A DNA stretch of 64,000 nucleotides from CBDDLD01 sp965250025. Lineage in GTDB: Bacteria; Bacteroidota; Bacteroidia; Flavobacteriales; Flavobacteriaceae. Positions 17,529 through 26,600 of this stretch are shown here, in pieces. The stretch is taken from contig OZ252283.1 of assembly GCA_965250025.1 (NCBI GenBank), positions 1,488,001-1,552,000 on the forward strand, given 5' to 3'. Made by a program: the position numbers and the translations under genes. The notes under the pieces are model-generated. The model searched no databases, was not told the origin of the DNA, and saw only the letters and a program-made list of their open reading frames with translations. Position 1 is the stretch's first letter; each line of letters begins with the position of its first letter.

Positions 17529-18124
17529 GAGTTAATAGTTAAAATATGTTGCTTAATGTGCTCGTCAAAACGTATAAAATCATTTTCAATGTCTGGGTTT
17601 TTCATAACATCGTAAGCTACAAATGTTGGTAGCGTTTCCATTCCGAAGAATTTAAAGTTTAAATGCGTTGGTAAAAACAAGTCATCTACAGATTTACCTT
17701 CAAAGAACCATTGGTTTGTATTATTAAAAGCTTCTTTTGGAGCATTAAATGTTAGTGACAACATGTATTTTTTTCCTCTTAAAGTTCCTCCTGTTCCGTA
17801 CTGCTTGGAAACATCTTCTCGTGTACGACCATCACCAGCACACAATCTACCATCCATTCCAAAAGAATACACATAGTCCTGATATTTTTTGAAGCTCCAT
17901 GGTGTTCCCATCCAATTCACTGGCGTTTGCACTATAATAACGTCTGCCCATTGATGTTTTGCAATTTCATCATCAATATCATAATCGTCTTTCATAGTGG
18001 TAGTTTTGATTTCAAAATCTTCGTTCGGCAACAGGTTTTTAAGACGATTTACAAGACTCTTGTTAAGCTCTCCTTTAGAGAATTCGTATTCCTCATGAGC
18101 ATTAATTATGAATATGTTTTTCAT
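17525..18124 (-). CDS. NAD(P)H-dependent quinone oxidoreductase, MdaB-like
   Basis: 199 aa flavodoxin-fold protein. FIINAHEEYEFSKGELNKSL resembles the flavin-binding N-terminus of MdaB. QTPVNWMGTPWSFKKYQD is the conserved MdaB/KefF-family motif, and YGTGGTLRGKKYMLSLTFNAP the later one. Such enzymes reduce quinones by two electrons using FAD and NAD(P)H. First gene of the minus-strand unit, divergent from an HxlR regulator across 105 bp with palindromic operator-like DNA. Confidence 0.88.
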   Translation of the reverse strand: MKNIFIINAHEEYEFSKGELNKSLVNRLKNLLPNEDFEIKTTTMKDDYDIDDEIAKHQWADVIIVQTPVNWMGTPWSFKKYQDYVYSFGMDGRLCAGDGRTREDVSKQYGTGGTLRGKKYMLSLTFNAPKEAFNNTNQWFFEGKSVDDLFLPTHLNFKFFGMETLPTFVAYDVMKNPDIENDFIRFDEHIKQHILTINS

Positions 18125-18144
18125 TTTCTTTATTTCTAATTTTA

Positions 18145-18210
18145 TTGTTTCACAAAGGTACTATTAATAGTTTATTTTTGATACTATTGTGAATTTTTTA
18201 CTTAAATTTG
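18145..18210. promoter_or_regulatory. Divergent promoters with palindromic operator for oxidoreductase/HxlR
   Basis: A perfect 12-bp palindrome ACTATTAATAGT (18160-18171) abuts TACCTTTG (minus, 18160-18153), the -7 element for the oxidoreductase operon. The plus-strand promoter for the regulator is TTG (18178-18180), 22 bp, TAAATTTG (18203-18210). A second AATAGTATC half-site (minus strand, around 18180-18188) lies between them. The layout indicates that the HxlR protein controls both directions, as is usual for the family. Confidence 0.6.
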
Positions 18211-18229
18211 TGGTAACAAAAAGGTAACT

Positions 18230-18589
18230 ATGGCACGTAAAGTAATAGATAATCCCAATCATTGTTCGTTGGTTCATGCAATGAATATTATTGGTGGTAA
18301 ATGGAAACCTATAATAATTTATCTTTTAGCGAATGGCAGTTTAAGGTTTGGGAAGCTCTTAATATTTATTCCAAATATTTCTAAAAAAGTACTGACTGAA
18401 CAACTCAGAGAGTTGGAAAGTGATGGTCTAATTATTAGGGAACGCTTCGCTGAGACACCACCAAGAGTTGAATACTCGTTATCTAAAAAAGGGGAAGCCT
18501 TACTCCCTATTTTAAAACAGTTAAGTGAATGGACTGTTTCAAGCTTTGGAGATGTTGAATTTGAAACTTGTAAAATTATTAGTATTTAG
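18230..18589 (+). CDS. HxlR/MarR-type redox-sensing transcriptional regulator
   Basis: 119 aa winged helix-turn-helix protein. HALF-type opening NHCSLVHAMNIIGGKWK gives the conserved N-terminal Cys followed by the xxxGGKWK motif of HxlR regulators; RFGKLLIFIPNISKKVLTEQLRELE is the recognition helix region. A Cys near the N-terminus (about residue 10) is in the position where YodB/QorR-type members sense quinones or disulfide stress. Divergent from an MdaB-like oxidoreductase and a peroxiredoxin-like gene, the typical targets of this family. Small size is normal. Confidence 0.92.
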   Translation: MARKVIDNPNHCSLVHAMNIIGGKWKPIIIYLLANGSLRFGKLLIFIPNISKKVLTEQLRELESDGLIIRERFAETPPRVEYSLSKKGEALLPILKQLSEWTVSSFGDVEFETCKIISI

Positions 18590-18600
18590 AAAGTAATAAA

Positions 18601-18830
18601 CCATTCACCCACACTACACTACGCTCCTATCTCCGGCTCATATGATAAGCGTTCCATTATCTTTTTTAAAAGAGCCTTCGCTTCTACTCTAAGTTAAGTC
18701 ACATAACTAATGATTTTATGTAAAAGCCATTTACGGCAATGCTAAACCCAGCCAAAAAATATTCCTAATATATAATTCTCGTATTTGAGTAAAAAACCAC
18801 GATACATTTTTATTTAGGCGATTATCAGTT
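18601..18830. repeat. Composite junction repeat R1-R2-R3, copy 3 (internally deleted)
   Basis: R1 (18601-18660) matches 15241-15300 in CACTACGCTCCTATC and in the following CGTTCCATTAT/TGTTCCAATAA stretch. A shortened R2 (18672-18698: TTCGCTTCTACTCTAAG) runs directly into the right half of R3 (CACATAAC, then TGATTTTATG, GCCATTTACGGCAATGC, CCACGATACATTTTTATTT). The left half of R3, including ATAGCAAA, is missing. The join falls at a CACATAAC/TACATAAC sequence that occurs twice in copy 2, suggesting deletion between short direct repeats. Confidence 0.7.
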
Positions 18831-18879
18831 GGTTTAAAAGGTTGTGTGATCTATCTATTTATATTCATTATCTTAAAGT

Positions 18880-19008
18880 ATGGAAAAGCTTTCTCAATTA
18901 ACAAGTGATGACTATAAAGCAATATTAATTGGATTATTGTTGTAATTGGAAGTTTTAAGACGAAATAATTTGAAATGTGTTTATTGTGGAAAGAATTTTC
19001 GCTTTTAA
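18880..19008 (+). pseudogene. Broken small zinc-ribbon-like ORF with in-frame TAA
   Basis: From ATG at 18880 the frame reads MEKLSQLTSDDYKAILIGLLL, then TAA, then continues in the same frame to a second TAA at 19006 with LKCVYCGKNFRF, a CxxC knuckle. A single nonsense change would explain the pattern. The last bases overlap a copy of repeat R2 (TTTTCGCTTTTAACC). It occupies a cassette position between R3 copy 3 and an R2 copy. Family not recognised; could be a small DNA-binding protein or a transposase fragment. Confidence 0.35.
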
Positions 19009-19100
19009 CCAAATGCAAAACATTCATGAGCACATTAGTTTAAAATAGAAATCTAGCGAATAAAGCTCAAGTTACACAACGCGATAACATTATAATTCAG
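18996..19100. repeat. Junction repeat R2, split copy
   Basis: TTTTCGCTTTTAACCAAA (18996-19013) and AAAGCTCAAGTTACACAACGC (from 19062) correspond to the two halves of R2 at 15354-15380, here separated by about 50 bp of other sequence. It then continues as GATAACATTATAAT, like AGAACATTATAAT in copy 2. Marks the junction between the broken ORF and the ParDE cassette. The rest of the gap to 19172 shows no gene. Confidence 0.6.
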
Positions 19101-19172
19101 AATAAATTATAATCTGACATTATATAAAATTGCTTTATTAACTTTTAAATCTGGAATCTTATTGTGATAATT

Positions 19173-19463
19173 TTACAAATTATTTTCATAATCCATGCTT
19201 TGATGTAATACACGAACAATTAAAATATCAATATCTGTTGCTAAATAAAAAATGGTGTGAGATTTATACGAAAATCTTTTTAAGGATAAAACAAATTCTG
19301 AGGCATCACGTCCAAGACTAGTGTTATCAGCTAATATTTGAAACAGGGTATGCATTCCTAATAAGTATGCTTGAGCTTGTTTTAATCCAAATCTTTCAAT
19401 GCCATACTCATACATTTTAGCAAGATCGATTTCAGCTTTCCCCGATACTTTATAAACGCCCAT
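19173..19463 (-). CDS. parE: ParE/RelE-family toxin
   Basis: About 96 aa from the ATG at 19463 (MGVYKVSGKAEIDLAKM); the GTG two codons upstream is unlikely. The sequence YGIERFGLKQAQAYLLGMHTLFQILADNTSLGRD and the C-terminal strand pattern (HTIFYLATDIDILIVRVLHQSMD) fit ParE-type toxins, which poison gyrase in characterised cases. The start overlaps the end of the antitoxin gene by 14 bp, the standard antitoxin-first arrangement. Fourth unit of the cassette array. Confidence 0.88.
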   Translation of the reverse strand: MGVYKVSGKAEIDLAKMYEYGIERFGLKQAQAYLLGMHTLFQILADNTSLGRDASEFVLSLKRFSYKSHTIFYLATDIDILIVRVLHQSMDYENNL

Positions 19464-19707
19464 CAGCACGCATGCGTTCTTCGACTTCCTTCATAATATC
19501 TGGAACAGACTTACCACTAATACCACTTTCCATTCCTTCAGTTATAGCTGTTTTTAATGCTGAAAATTTAGCGTTTTTTGCCTGATCACGTCTCACTAAA
19601 TCACGAAGATATTCACTGTCATTTGTAAATTCTCCCATTGTAATTCGTGACTTTATCCATTTATCTTGTTTTTCAGTAAATGTTATTGTTTTTCTAATTG
19701 TAGACAT
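19450..19707 (-). CDS. parD: ParD-family antitoxin
   Basis: 85 aa. Ribbon-helix-helix N-terminus (RKTITFTEKQDKWIKSRI, then GEFTNDSEYLRDLVRRDQ) is typical of ParD/CopG-like antitoxins that bind their own promoter. The C-terminal GISGKSVPDIMKEVEERM should wrap the toxin. Overlaps parE, so translation is coupled. Expected to autoregulate. Toxin-antitoxin genes are frequent cargo of integron-type cassette arrays, where they stabilise the array. Confidence 0.9.
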   Translation of the reverse strand: MSTIRKTITFTEKQDKWIKSRITMGEFTNDSEYLRDLVRRDQAKNAKFSALKTAITEGMESGISGKSVPDIMKEVEERMRADGRL

Positions 19708-19803
19708 ATTATTTTGTTTAAATAATCATACTATTGATGCAATATAGTGTATTCGATTGAATTTTACAAAATTAAGGAGTCCTAATTTCACGTATTTAGT
19801 AAT

Positions 19804-19857
19804 TGTTCCCATCCCACTTCACTCTTATCGTCGCATCGGGTAAAGCGTATTTACTCA
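19804..19857. repeat. Junction repeat R1, right-edge copy
   Basis: CCATCCCACTTCACTCTTATCGTCGCATCGGG matches R1 (CACTACGCTCCTATCGTCGC) with small differences and is the last repeat before ordinary chromosome resumes. Together with R3 at 11163 it brackets the accessory array. Confidence 0.55.
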
Positions 19858-19920
19858 CACAATCTATTTTAATAAGTAGTCGGCAGATATTTAAATGACC
19901 TTTTACAGGTCTTCACAGTC

Positions 19921-19943
19921 TTTTGACACTTTTTTGACATTTT
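19921..19943 (+). promoter_or_regulatory. 22-bp promoter-proximal motif, copy 2
   Basis: TTTGACACT, T, TTTTGACA, then TTTTAC, almost identical to the motif in front of the minus-strand gene at 10427-11014, and here 37-59 bp upstream of the serine hydrolase ATG. Both copies point toward the gene they precede. Probably binding sites for one regulator. Confidence 0.5.
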
Positions 19944-19979
19944 ACTTTCAAGACAAAAGTAGATTTATCCCAAAATATA

Positions 19980-21461
19980 ATGACCATGCAAAAACGCAAT
20001 TATACCTACCTGATTTTTCTTTTACTTTTAGCGATTACAAGCTCTTGTGCGCAACCAAAAAACGAAACTACCAACGAGGCTTTTATAGCCGAAAAGTTAG
20101 ACCGCTTTATTAAGACCTATGCGGAATACGAGCAATTTAATGGTGCTGTTTTGGTAGCAAATGAAGGTGATATTATCTATAAGAATGCTTTTGGATGGGC
20201 CAATATGGAATGGGACATTCCAAATACGACCCATACTAAGTTCAGGTTAGCATCTGTAACTAAACAATTTACAGCAATGCTTATCATGCAGCTGGTTTCT
20301 GAGAACAAGCTGGAATTGCATCAGCCTATTGCCAAATACCTTCCCGACTATCCAAAGCCTCAGGCCGAACAAATCACGATTCATCATTTACTGACCCATA
20401 GCTCTGGCATTCCCAATTATACGTCATTTCCTGGTTACCGGAAATCCATGCGTAATCCTACCAATCCATCAGAACTTGTAAAACGATTTGCAGATTCCAC
20501 ACTTAAGTTCATGCCCGGCGAACGTTTTAATTATAGCAATTCGGGCTATGTTTTATTGGGCTACATCATTGAAAAGATCACAAAACAACCTTTTGAAACC
20601 GTATTGCAAGACAAAATACTTGGACCTTTGCAGATGGTCAATTCAGGTTATGAAAAAGGGCAAGCACTTATAAAAGAAAGCGCCGATGGTTATTACAGAA
20701 GCGGCAGTAACTACCAAAAAGCAAACTCAATAGATCTATCCGTGTCCTATTCGGCGGGTGGAATGCATTCAACGGTTGAAGATTTATTCCTTTGGGATAA
20801 AGCCCTGTATTCTGAAAAACTCCTGCCTAAAAAGTATTTGGATACGCTATTTTATCCCCACCAACCGATTGGTGGAACGCATTATGCCTATGGCTGGAGT
20901 ATTGGAGAAATGCCTATTGGAAATACCCAAGAAACAGTTGCTATTATTGACCATGATGGTGTGATCAATGGATTTACGTCTTTGATAGTTAGAATTCCTT
21001 CGAGTAAATCAACGATCATCATTTTAAACAATACGGGTCGGGCACCAATAAATCATATGGCACGAGGCATTACCGGAATTCTTTATAACAAGCCCTATAA
21101 CATGCCTGTTCAATCGGTTGCAACAGTACTGTCTAAAAAGATAACTGATGTTGGACTCTCAAAAACGTTGGAATTTTATCAATCCATAAAAGCATCTCCT
21201 GAATATTATATCAATGAAAATGAAATTAACCTGTTGGCCTATGACTATTTAGAAACAGATAACACAGCAATTGCTCTGGCCCTTTTTAAGCTAAATATGG
21301 AAGCGTTTCCAAACGCTTTTAATGTGTATGATAGTTATGCCGAAGCTCTTTTGAAATTAGGAAAAACACAAGAGGCGATTACCAACTATAAAAAATCACT
21401 GGAATTAAACCCTAAAAACAATAACGCTAAAAGAATGCTTAAAACCATCATGGAAAAATAG
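19980..21461 (+). CDS. Serine hydrolase lipoprotein (class C beta-lactamase fold) with C-terminal TPR
   Basis: 493 aa. Signal peptide with lipobox SSC (Cys at residue 23; an ATG two codons in could also start it). The beta-lactamase/DD-peptidase fold shows SVTK (nucleophile Ser92, Lys95), YSN (Tyr185) and HDG in place of the KTG motif. Residues about 430-493 form one to two TPR-like helical pairs (YDSYAEALLKLGKTQEAITNYKKSLELNP). The family hydrolyses esters or peptides; substrate unknown. A paralogue of the same layout lies at 57866-59398. First gene to the right of the cassette array. Confidence 0.9.
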   Translation: MTMQKRNYTYLIFLLLLAITSSCAQPKNETTNEAFIAEKLDRFIKTYAEYEQFNGAVLVANEGDIIYKNAFGWANMEWDIPNTTHTKFRLASVTKQFTAMLIMQLVSENKLELHQPIAKYLPDYPKPQAEQITIHHLLTHSSGIPNYTSFPGYRKSMRNPTNPSELVKRFADSTLKFMPGERFNYSNSGYVLLGYIIEKITKQPFETVLQDKILGPLQMVNSGYEKGQALIKESADGYYRSGSNYQKANSIDLSVSYSAGGMHSTVEDLFLWDKALYSEKLLPKKYLDTLFYPHQPIGGTHYAYGWSIGEMPIGNTQETVAIIDHDGVINGFTSLIVRIPSSKSTIIILNNTGRAPINHMARGITGILYNKPYNMPVQSVATVLSKKITDVGLSKTLEFYQSIKASPEYYINENEINLLAYDYLETDNTAIALALFKLNMEAFPNAFNVYDSYAEALLKLGKTQEAITNYKKSLELNPKNNNAKRMLKTIMEK

Positions 21462-21528
21462 CGGTTTTAAAGAGCGAATGTTTATTTCTTAAGCTCTTGT
21501 TAGGGATTTGATAAATAAGTACCCATTC

Positions 21529-23559
21529 TCATTTGGCTATAATCCCCATACCAAAACATTGCGTGCAAGGCACTTGTCGTGTATCTGAATAGCTTAAGCC
21601 ATTGCGTCCATAGGTGTCCAATTGTTGTTCGCGTTTGGACCTTATGGCTTTATTAACCATATAACCTCCTTTGGGGTCGGTAATGACATAATACGTATAT
21701 CTGGCTGTTACTGCACTTTGTTTTTCTTGCTGCGACATAATACGCAATTGTCCCGATCCTCGGCACAACCCGCATGAATGGTAATAATCGCTTGGATTTG
21801 TGTCTGCAATAAACACTTTATTGTCTTTAATTATTGCCGGTCCGTTACGGTCGTTTATGTAAATTTCTCCGGCTGTGACCTTAGGAAACGACATGGACAC
21901 ATAATAGCGTTGACGCTCTTCGGGTTTGTTATTAATGCTGTTTAGAGCCTTCTCCCAATTGTTTACGCCGGGATGAATCCATCCAAAACTAGTCAGCCCC
22001 TTTTCTGTGCAAACAGTTTTACCTTTATGTTCAGAACTGGACAAATCATTAATAGCAACCCATTTGCCTTTCACTCCACAAGAGGATTGCGATTTCCAGT
22101 ATGCCAGTTCCTCGGCTTGCGCTTTGGTTTTTGCCTGTTGTTCCTTGCGTGTAGGACCATCGTAATAGGCGCCTTTATAAAACCCTTCTTTAGTTCCCAC
22201 CGTAGCGTCTCCATTAGGGACTCCAAAAGCATCTACCTCACCAGAAAACGGAATATTAGCCGCATAAGGCAAGGATCTAGAAATAAGACCTCCATTATAC
22301 TTGCCATTGGTTACAGTAGCGTAGACAATAGTAATTTCTCTGGTATTTTTGCCCAATACGGCCTTATAAAGGCTATTAGTTCTATTAGCAAAGATCCTGC
22401 TATCCTTTTGTCTGGTTGAAAATGCTTGACTCTTTGATCTTAAAGAAACTACAACGCCTTCTATCAATTTACCATTTTTGAAATGACCCATCCAGGCAGC
22501 ATCTTTAGACATGTAGAAACCCGGGCCATGATATTTACCATTAAGCATAAAACCGGTATAGGTGGCATCTGCCTTATTGAGAAACGACACAAATCCATTA
22601 GCCTTACCTTCGCTATCCATAATGCTAAACATATCGAGACCATTATCGTATTGCTCTCGCTGACCTTTTGGCTTGGAAATGGTCGTGTCAATTTGAATCC
22701 GATTTTCATGTCCAAACCCAGATCTGTACTCAAGCAGCCACTTATCATCTGGAATTTCTTTAATAGTGACGCCCAACCCTTTTAAGATGTAGTGCTTATC
22801 GAAAAGGTACTCCTCATTCTTAGGGGAATTGGTTTTCTTTAATCGTTTTAAACTTGGATATTTCGTCTCTGAAGTGATTGCATAATCTCCGGCTTCTTCT
22901 GAATGTAACGCTGATGACTGAAATGACATGTGATTAAAATCTGAAAATACAGGGGTTATGATGTTATCTAACAGTTTTAACTTTCCATTAAAGAGCTCGT
23001 TGGATATGGCAGTGTAGTGGTGCTGACTCCCAGAAAAAGATTCACGCAAATAAGGAATAAACAAATCATAATAGCCTACAAATCGGCCTTCACTAATTGT
23101 ATTATCAGTAAACACCCCGGACAGTTTGGGTCTTACATTTTTCACTTCCCAGGCATCTTCAAACTTACCTTTTTTAAGGAATTTATTGAGTTGACTTTTG
23201 GCTTTTCCGTTAAGGCTATGGTATATATAACCCATACCATTGAGCTTTCCAGAGGTAAAATCGCCTGCAACATAAATGGCTTTCGTCTCTTTTTCATAGT
23301 AATACAACCCACCTTTGAATGTGATTACCAGAGCACCTTTGCCATTTTTACAATCGCCATAAAGGCAGGTGACTTTCCGTTTAATAATGTCTTTATTATC
23401 AAATCCATAAAAATTGACTTCGCCAATTAACTGATTGTAGTCGGTTTTGTCAAAATCTCCCTCTACAAAAGCCGTGGCATCAAATTGCGCAAATGCGGAA
23501 AGATGAATACCTAAAAAAAGGGTTAATAATACGAGTAGCCTCGTAGATCGGTATTTCAT
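21529..23559 (-). CDS. Exported MORN-like repeat protein with paired CxxC zinc-finger-like motifs
   Basis: 676 aa with a signal peptide (ending IHLSAFAQ). MORN-type repeats appear around residues 85-165 and 310-370 (YVAGDFTSGKLNGMGYIYHS; GFMLNGKYHGPGFYMSKDAAWMGHFKNGK). Near the C-terminus CGLCRGSGQL and, 50 residues later, CTQCFGMGI form two CxxCxGxG half-sites like the DnaJ zinc-binding domain, but on an exported protein. Function unknown; the finger pair may bind zinc or form disulfides in the periplasm. Convergent with the serine hydrolase gene. Confidence 0.75.
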   Translation of the reverse strand: MKYRSTRLLVLLTLFLGIHLSAFAQFDATAFVEGDFDKTDYNQLIGEVNFYGFDNKDIIKRKVTCLYGDCKNGKGALVITFKGGLYYYEKETKAIYVAGDFTSGKLNGMGYIYHSLNGKAKSQLNKFLKKGKFEDAWEVKNVRPKLSGVFTDNTISEGRFVGYYDLFIPYLRESFSGSQHHYTAISNELFNGKLKLLDNIITPVFSDFNHMSFQSSALHSEEAGDYAITSETKYPSLKRLKKTNSPKNEEYLFDKHYILKGLGVTIKEIPDDKWLLEYRSGFGHENRIQIDTTISKPKGQREQYDNGLDMFSIMDSEGKANGFVSFLNKADATYTGFMLNGKYHGPGFYMSKDAAWMGHFKNGKLIEGVVVSLRSKSQAFSTRQKDSRIFANRTNSLYKAVLGKNTREITIVYATVTNGKYNGGLISRSLPYAANIPFSGEVDAFGVPNGDATVGTKEGFYKGAYYDGPTRKEQQAKTKAQAEELAYWKSQSSCGVKGKWVAINDLSSSEHKGKTVCTEKGLTSFGWIHPGVNNWEKALNSINNKPEERQRYYVSMSFPKVTAGEIYINDRNGPAIIKDNKVFIADTNPSDYYHSCGLCRGSGQLRIMSQQEKQSAVTARYTYYVITDPKGGYMVNKAIRSKREQQLDTYGRNGLSYSDTRQVPCTQCFGMGIIAK

Positions 23560-23691
23560 ATCTGATAGAAAATGAGTTGGTTATATGTTGCTTTCTAAAT
23601 TAAGAAATTAATCTAAAATAGCTAAAAAGAACAGATACACCGATCAGAGTTACGTTTAAATGCGTGTTGCTTAAGCTTTAGACCATAATCA

Positions 23692-26600
23692 TTAATCCTT
23701 CTTTAGAGCACCTTTTGGCAATCGGTACAGATCATAGATTAATGCCAGTTTATAGGCACTATCTCTATAGCCCGCATACCGACCGGAACCGCCACCATGG
23801 CCATTAGAAAAATCGGTTTTTAGTAAGAGTAATTTATCATCGGTTTTAGTAGCTCTAAGCTTGGCTACCATTTTTGCGGGTTCCCAATACCCTACCCGAG
23901 TATCGTTTAAGCCTGTAAAGAATAATAAATTCGGATATTTTTGGGCTTTGACATTATCGTAAGGACTGTAGGACTTTATATAGTTATAATATGTTTTCTC
24001 TTTAGGGTTGCCCCATTCTTCAAATTCACCAACGGTTAGCGGTAGTTTTTCGTCCAGCATGGTATTTACAATATCTACAAACGGCACATCGAGAATGACC
24101 GTATTAAACAACTCCGGACGTTCATTAACCACAGCACCCATTAATAAACCACCGGCACTACCACCCTGTGCCACAATACTACCTTCTTTAGCATAGCCTT
24201 CATCGATGAGATACTCTGCACAGGCAATAAAATCCGAGAATGTATTTTTCTTGTTCAATAGTTTACCATCCTCATACCACTCTTTCCCCATATCATCACC
24301 ACCTCTTATGTGTGCAATGGCATAGATGTAATTGGAATTTACCAAATGCTCTACGACTGGTCCACTAGCCAGTCCCTGGCCGGAACCATAAGCCCCGTAG
24401 GATGTTAAATACACTCTATAGTTATTGCCTTTTCGTTTGCTGCGCCATTTGTCGGTAATAAGCGTTAACGGAATCTGTTTGCCGTCTTTGGCAGTTACCC
24501 ATTTTCGTTCTACAACATATTTCTTAAACCGATGCGTCACCGGTTTACCATATTGCTTTACCAAGCGTTTTTTCTTGGTGGTCATATGATAGTTGTAAAT
24601 GGTCGTAGGCTTTTGAAAGGTGTTATAGCTGAATTGTAAACTATCGGTTTTAAAATCGGGATTATAGCCGATACCAATATTGTAAAACTCGTCCTCTGGT
24701 TCTATAAAGTGATGTTCTTGAGTGGCCTGATTGATAATCTTAATACGCGATTGTGCCTTTTGCTTTTCCTGAATTACCAGAAAGTTATCAAAGACCTGAA
24801 ACCCTTCAATAAGTACTCCCGGTTGATGGGGAATTAAATCCTGCCATTGGCCTTTTGAAATGGCATCGATAGCCACTGTGACCACCTTATAGTTTAAGGC
24901 ATTTTTATTGGTGACGATGTAAAACGTATCCTTATAATGGGCAACACCGTATAAATGGTTTTTCTCACGAGGTTTGATGACTTTAAAGTCACCATTGGGA
25001 TTATCTGTTTTTAAAAACCAGGTTTCGGAAGATGTGCTGCTACCCGTACTTAGGAAAATATAGTCTTTGGATCGGGATTTCCCGATACTAACACTAAAAC
25101 CGGGATCGTGCTCTTCGTAAACCACAGTATCTTTTGTAGCGTCAGTACCCAGAACATGTTTCATTACTTTTGAAGAGCGGAACGTGCCTTGTTCTACATC
25201 CACATATAGAAATGAGGTATTATCTAACCATACCATACCACCAACGCGTTGAATGGAATCGGTTAAAAAGGTTTTACGTTCCAAATCCTTAATTTTTAAT
25301 ACATATTCATCCTTGCCTGTGGTGTTTTCATAAATGGTCATCAGTTGGTTATTAGGGCTGACAGCTCCTACACTGGCCGTGTAAAACGCTTTCCCCTTTG
25401 CCATTTTATTGACATTTAGTAACTCTACTTCTGTGGTGTCATTGTTAATGGCTTTTCTATAATATACCGGGTATTCATCATCTTCACTATACTTACTGTA
25501 GTACAGATAGCCATTCTTTTTAACAGGCAACGATGTGATGTTTTTTTCCACATTTCTAATCAGTTGACTGTAAATTGTACGTTGCACTTTTCGCAATGGA
25601 ATGAAGTAATTATCGGTATATTTATTTTCCTGACGTAGGTAATCCATCACGGCTTTATTCTGTTGGGGTGCTTTGGTATCTTTTAGCCAGGCATAATGAT
25701 CTGTGTACTGTTCGCCGTGGATCTTAAAGCCTGACGGTTCAATTTTAGCAATGGGCTCGGGCATAGAATCGTTTCGGACGTGTTTGTCTTTGAATTGCTT
25801 CTCTAAAACCTTTTTCGATTCCATATCCTTTCTAATCACAGGATCAATCGTAGCTACAGCTTGTTCTGCTGTGTAGGTTTCCCAAAAGGCAGCATCATAT
25901 TCTAAAGGATACTCATACAATTGGTTAGAATTTAGGTTTGCAAAATGGTCTGCTTTTGAGATCTTTTTGACGTTTTGCGTATTAATCGTTGTGGTATTGA
26001 ATTCAGAAATGGCAGAGTAATAGGTGGTGGTTTGACTGATACTGTCCTTATAGATGAATTCATCTTCATGCATCATTTTATCAATATAATAGCGATCGCC
26101 TTTTTTCTTAAACCGCACGTCCAGCTTGTAATCAAAATGCTTGGCGATATTATATTTATACCCGCAAAAGTACTTTTTAAGAATAGTGGGTACTGAGCAT
26201 TCGTAGCGTACAATAGCCAGGTCATCGGGGTTGATATAAATTTTGCCCTTTAATAATTTTCGCTTATTAGCTCTTGCCCATTGTCGACGATTTCGCTTCG
26301 ATTCAAGCGCATCTAAATCTGCTTTAGTTGTTTTGGTATGAAACTCTAAGACATACAACCAGGTTCCGGTATCGTCTAGTTCCTCCGATATTTTATAGGT
26401 AAAATCCCGGAAGGCCTTTTTACCGAGAAAGCTTTGTTGGTATTTTACCCTGTTTCTGGCAAATAATCCCAATGGTCCACCAGCGATATTAGCATGGAAT
26501 TCTTTTTTACTTAAACTATTACTAGAACGAGATTCTATGATATTCACATGTTCATCTTTTAGTGTAGTATGATGAAAATGTAAGCGATGTAAACTATTGG

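Noticed and set aside
11163..19857. Classical integron with attC sites
   Set aside because: No integron integrase in the window, and the junction repeats lack clear canonical attC core sequences; left as a cassette-like array of unknown mechanism.
19921..19943. Sigma-70 type TTGACA promoter
   Set aside because: Bacteroidota promoters use TTG/TAnnTTTG; the duplicated TTTGACA is more likely a regulator site.
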